A stretch of DNA of 17,404 bases from JBBSUQ01 sp038234235 (GTDB lineage Bacteria > Bacteroidota > Bacteroidia > Flavobacteriales_D > Crocinitomicaceae). The position numbers and the translations under genes are program-made. This document shows positions 15,933 through 17,404 of this stretch, piece by piece (the stretch's first letter is position 1; every line of letters begins with the position of its first letter). The stretch is from positions 1-17,404 of the forward strand of contig JBBSUQ010000060.1 of the NCBI GenBank assembly GCA_038234235.1, read 5' to 3'. Below the pieces are notes generated by a model. The model had not been told where the DNA came from. It saw only the letters and a program-made list of their open reading frames with translations, and ran no database searches.

Positions 15933-17330
15933 ATGGATTACGACATTATTATAATTGGAAGCGGACCAGGTGGATACGTTGCAGCAATTCGATGCGCTCA
16001 ATTGGGCATGAAAACCGCAATAATAGAAAAATACGATACACTAGGCGGTACTTGTTTAAATGTTGGGTGTATTCCTTCAAAAGCCTTGTTGGATTCATCT
16101 GAGCACTACCACAATGCCACGCATAATTTTGCAGAGCACGGAATAATTGGAAGTGTGAAAGCAGATATCAATCAAATGATTAAGCGTAAAAATGAGGTTG
16201 TAGATCAAACTTGTGCCGGTGTTAAATATTTAATGGATAAAAACAAAATTGAAGTGCACCACGGCATAGGAAGTTTTGTTGATAAAAACACCATTTCAAT
16301 TAAAGATTCAGAAGGAAAAGAAAAGAAAATTACTGGTAAAAATATATTAATAGCTACGGGATCCAAACCTAATTTTTTCAAAGGAATGGAGCCTGATAAA
16401 AAACGAATTATTACTTCTACAGAAGCATTGAATTTAAAGGAAATTCCAAAAAGCATGATTGTTATTGGCGGCGGAGTAATTGGTTTGGAACTAGGATCGG
16501 TTTTCGGAAGATTGGGAACCAAAATAGAAGTTGTTGAATTTATGGACAACATCATTCCAACAATGGATTCTAGCATGAGCAAAGAATTGACGAGGGTGCT
16601 AAAGAAAGAAGGATTTAAATTTAACATGCAACACAAGGTTCAGAAAGTTGAAAACAAAGGCAAATCTGTAATTGTAACGGCGCTGGATAAAAACGAAAAA
16701 GAAGTAACTTTCGAAGCTGATTATTGTTTGGTTGCCGTAGGTAGAAAACCATTTACCGAAGGACTTGGATTAGACAAAGCAGGCGTTAAAGTTACCGAAA
16801 AAGGTATGGTTGAAGTTAACGATCATTTGCAAACCAACGTAGATAACATTTACGCAATTGGAGATGTAGTTCGAGGCGCAATGTTGGCTCATAAAGCAGA
16901 AGAAGAAGGCGTTTACGTAGCAGAAATGTTGGCAGGACAGAAACCACATATTAATTACAATTTAATACCAGGCGTAGTTTACACTTGGCCAGAAGTGGCA
17001 TCTGTAGGTAAAACAGAAGAAGAATTGAAAAAAGAAGGAATAGAAATTAAAATCGGTCAGTTTCCAATAAAAGCATTAGGTCGTGCCAGAGCAAGCATGG
17101 ACACGCAAGGTTTGGTAAAAATAATAGCTGACAAAAACACAGACGAAGTATTGGGTGTCCACATGATTGCCCCAAGAGCAGCAGATTTAATTATGGAAGC
17201 CGTTGTAGCGATGGAATACCGAGCTTCAGCAGAAGATATCGCAAGAATATGCCATCCACATCCTACATATTCGGAGGCAGTTAAGGAAGCCGCATTGGAT
17301 GCAACGGAGGGCAGGCCATTGCATGTTTAA
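15933..17330 (+). CDS. lpdA: dihydrolipoyl dehydrogenase (E3 component)
   Basis: This FAD flavoprotein reoxidises dihydrolipoamide with NAD+ for the 2-oxoacid dehydrogenase complexes (pyruvate, 2-oxoglutarate, branched-chain) and the glycine cleavage system. With the start at 15933 it has 465 residues, the normal length. Visible in order: FAD-binding GSGPGG (9-14), the redox-active disulfide C41/C46 in GGTCLNVGCIPSK, the NAD-binding VIGGGVIGLELG, the second FAD motif YAIGDV, and the catalytic His-Glu motif CHPHPTYSEAVKEAA near the C-terminus. An in-frame ATG at 15909 would add eight residues (MNHFLDLN) before the FAD-binding strand. That is atypical, and it precedes the predicted transcription start, so the shorter form was chosen. 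The gene is monocistronic as far as visible: no E1 or E2 gene is adjacent, so this E3 probably serves several complexes. Confidence 0.97.
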   Translation: MDYDIIIIGSGPGGYVAAIRCAQLGMKTAIIEKYDTLGGTCLNVGCIPSKALLDSSEHYHNATHNFAEHGIIGSVKADINQMIKRKNEVVDQTCAGVKYLMDKNKIEVHHGIGSFVDKNTISIKDSEGKEKKITGKNILIATGSKPNFFKGMEPDKKRIITSTEALNLKEIPKSMIVIGGGVIGLELGSVFGRLGTKIEVVEFMDNIIPTMDSSMSKELTRVLKKEGFKFNMQHKVQKVENKGKSVIVTALDKNEKEVTFEADYCLVAVGRKPFTEGLGLDKAGVKVTEKGMVEVNDHLQTNVDNIYAIGDVVRGAMLAHKAEEEGVYVAEMLAGQKPHINYNLIPGVVYTWPEVASVGKTEEELKKEGIEIKIGQFPIKALGRARASMDTQGLVKIIADKNTDEVLGVHMIAPRAADLIMEAVVAMEYRASAEDIARICHPHPTYSEAVKEAALDATEGRPLHV

Positions 17331-17379
17331 GATATAATTTTTGACATTCGGTAGTGATATTCCCGCAGGGGTTATGCCC

Positions 17380-17404
17380 GTTGTAGGGTCATGGCATGCC
17401 ATGA
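17380..17404. repeat. REP-like palindrome cut by the window edge
   Basis: TCATGGCATGCCATGA (17389-17404) is a perfect 16-base palindrome. It is preceded by GTAGGG, which makes the element read GTAG plus the left arm of a longer hairpin whose right arm would lie beyond the window. A GTAG head before a hairpin is the mark of REP elements moved by RAYT transposases. The last 40 bases are also visibly richer in G and C than the genes around. Only half of the element can be seen, so the class is tentative. Confidence 0.5.

Noticed and set aside
16205..16636. 143-codon open frame on the minus strand
   Set aside because: It lies entirely opposite the well-conserved lpdA gene, its product has no recognisable domain, and the composition is that of a shadow frame.

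Overview
The window looks like chromosomal DNA of an AT-rich member of the Bacteroidota. The signs are type IX secretion (T9SS) components and both kinds of T9SS sorting domain, a PorP/SprF-family outer-membrane protein, two-component-regulator propeller repeats, A-rich leaders without Shine-Dalgarno sequences, and two exact matches to the TAnnTTTG -7 box of this phylum. The genus cannot be told from the sequence. There are no rRNA, tRNA, CRISPR, phage or insertion-sequence genes.

Region 1 (2-8337, + strand) reads as one operon of five tightly packed genes. They are the 3' end of a large Ig/PKD-like surface protein with a type B T9SS sorting domain, a PorP/SprF-family protein, a PD40-PKD-PKD-OmpA envelope anchor protein, a secreted protein of unknown function, and a membrane protein that joins a periplasmic propeller sensor to a cytoplasmic SpoIIE/PP2C serine phosphatase. 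The first three form the usual surface protein / SprF / OmpA-anchor set. The last two suggest that a sensor-phosphatase is co-expressed with it. This is the most interesting arrangement here.

Region 2 (8403-10598, + strand) is a two-gene membrane module: a TPR-TM protein with a LemA-like C-terminal domain, directly followed by a TPM-domain (YgcG-like) protein with a Gly/Ser-rich tail. LemA and TPM proteins are often neighbours, which supports the weak LemA call. One of the two zinc ribbons expected in the TPM protein seems to have lost its cysteines. A pirin gene follows (10660-11370).

Region 3 (11371-12468) holds an AT-rich convergent spacer with a hairpin, a minus-strand gene for a small zinc-ribbon protein with a recognisable promoter, and a divergent control region with a 9-bp perfect inverted repeat just before the next gene.

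Region 4 (12469-15750, + strand) is a secreted FG-GAP/VCBS-repeat protein with a type A T9SS sorting domain, followed 12 bases later by a radical SAM/SPASM protein. Region 5 is dihydrolipoyl dehydrogenase (lpdA), whose promoter supports the internal start at 15933. The last bases of the window contain a perfect 16-nt palindrome preceded by GTAGGG, probably the first part of a REP-like repeat cut by the window edge.
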